From JAFDZV01 sp966128725 (GTDB lineage Bacteria > Bacteroidota > Ignavibacteria > OLB7), in the NCBI GenBank assembly GCA_966128725.1, contig CBHYLN010000139.1, positions 1 to 14,383 of the forward strand: 14,383 nucleotides of DNA, read 5' to 3'. The position numbers were made by a program, and so were the translations under genes. This document shows positions 14,306-14,383 of this stretch, piece after piece (position 1 is the first letter of the stretch; the number at the start of each line of letters is the position of its first letter). The notes under the pieces were generated by a model, which was not told where the DNA came from, did no database searches, and saw only the letters and a program-made list of their open reading frames with translations.

Positions 14306-14349
14306 AATGCCCCGTCTGGTCAGGCGACCGGACGGGGCATTACGTTTTT
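14306..14349 (+). terminator. Strong rho-independent terminator after nuoB
   Basis: aatgccccgtc (14306-14316) pairs with gacggggcatt (14331-14341) over 11 bp. After one mismatch, ggtc (14318-14321) pairs with gacc (14326-14329), around the loop aggc. The sequence acgttttt follows (14342-14349). It starts 42 bp past the nuoB stop. An A-rich flank on the other side could let it serve a convergent gene as well. Confidence 0.9.
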
Positions 14350-14383
14350 CACGAACCCGACGAACAGACCGGCAGCCATGCCA

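Noticed and set aside
14320..14383. Possible end of a convergent minus-strand gene at the right edge
   Set aside because: Two frames stay open for only 20 codons or fewer to the window edge, and neither can be recognised in so short a stretch.

Overview
The window reads as a chromosomal segment from a high-GC member of the Bacteroidota/Chlorobi (FCB) group. Four features support this: a secreted protein with a type IX secretion (T9SS) C-terminal sorting domain, a DUF5683 envelope protein, a DUF4834-like small membrane protein, and a tRNA promoter that matches the Bacteroidota TTG / TAnnTTTG pattern exactly. A lineage such as Kapabacteria or Ignavibacteria would fit, but that placement is inference. 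I see no mobile element, prophage, CRISPR array or rRNA, and no previously undescribed system that I can defend. The best leads are regulatory and small-ORF signals.

Left part, minus strand (1-10024). Reading in the direction of transcription there is a long TPR protein, then a family 2 glycosyltransferase, folB and folK (two folate-synthesis steps), a deoxynucleoside kinase, a small membrane protein, an exopolyphosphatase with an HD domain, a possible 73-residue Cys-rich protein, the T9SS-sorted secreted protein with a terminator behind it, and a thioredoxin-fold DUF255/SPATA20-like protein that runs off the left edge. Spacing is tight only at folB-folK (11 bp). The other gaps are 60 to 130 bp, so this may be several transcripts.

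Middle (10025-11784). A hairpin-rich 276-bp divergent region separates the TPR gene from two plus-strand lipoprotein genes: a DUF1684 protein and a second lipoprotein that looks PsbP/DcrB-like. A terminator lies just past them and serves the tRNA genes that converge from the right.

tRNA cluster (11789-12132, minus strand). Ala(CGC), Gln(CTG) and Glu(CTC) are transcribed in that order. Their promoter has an exact Bacteroidota -7 box and a -33 TTG covered by a perfect inverted repeat. All three tRNAs carry C34 and read only G-ending codons, as suits a GC-rich genome.

Right part, plus strand (12277-14349). ridA (enamine/imine deaminase) overlaps a DUF5683 gene by an ATGA junction. Then come nuoA and nuoB, the first two subunits of respiratory complex I, overlapping each other and closed by a strong terminator. 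The rest of the complex I genes are therefore probably transcribed from elsewhere.
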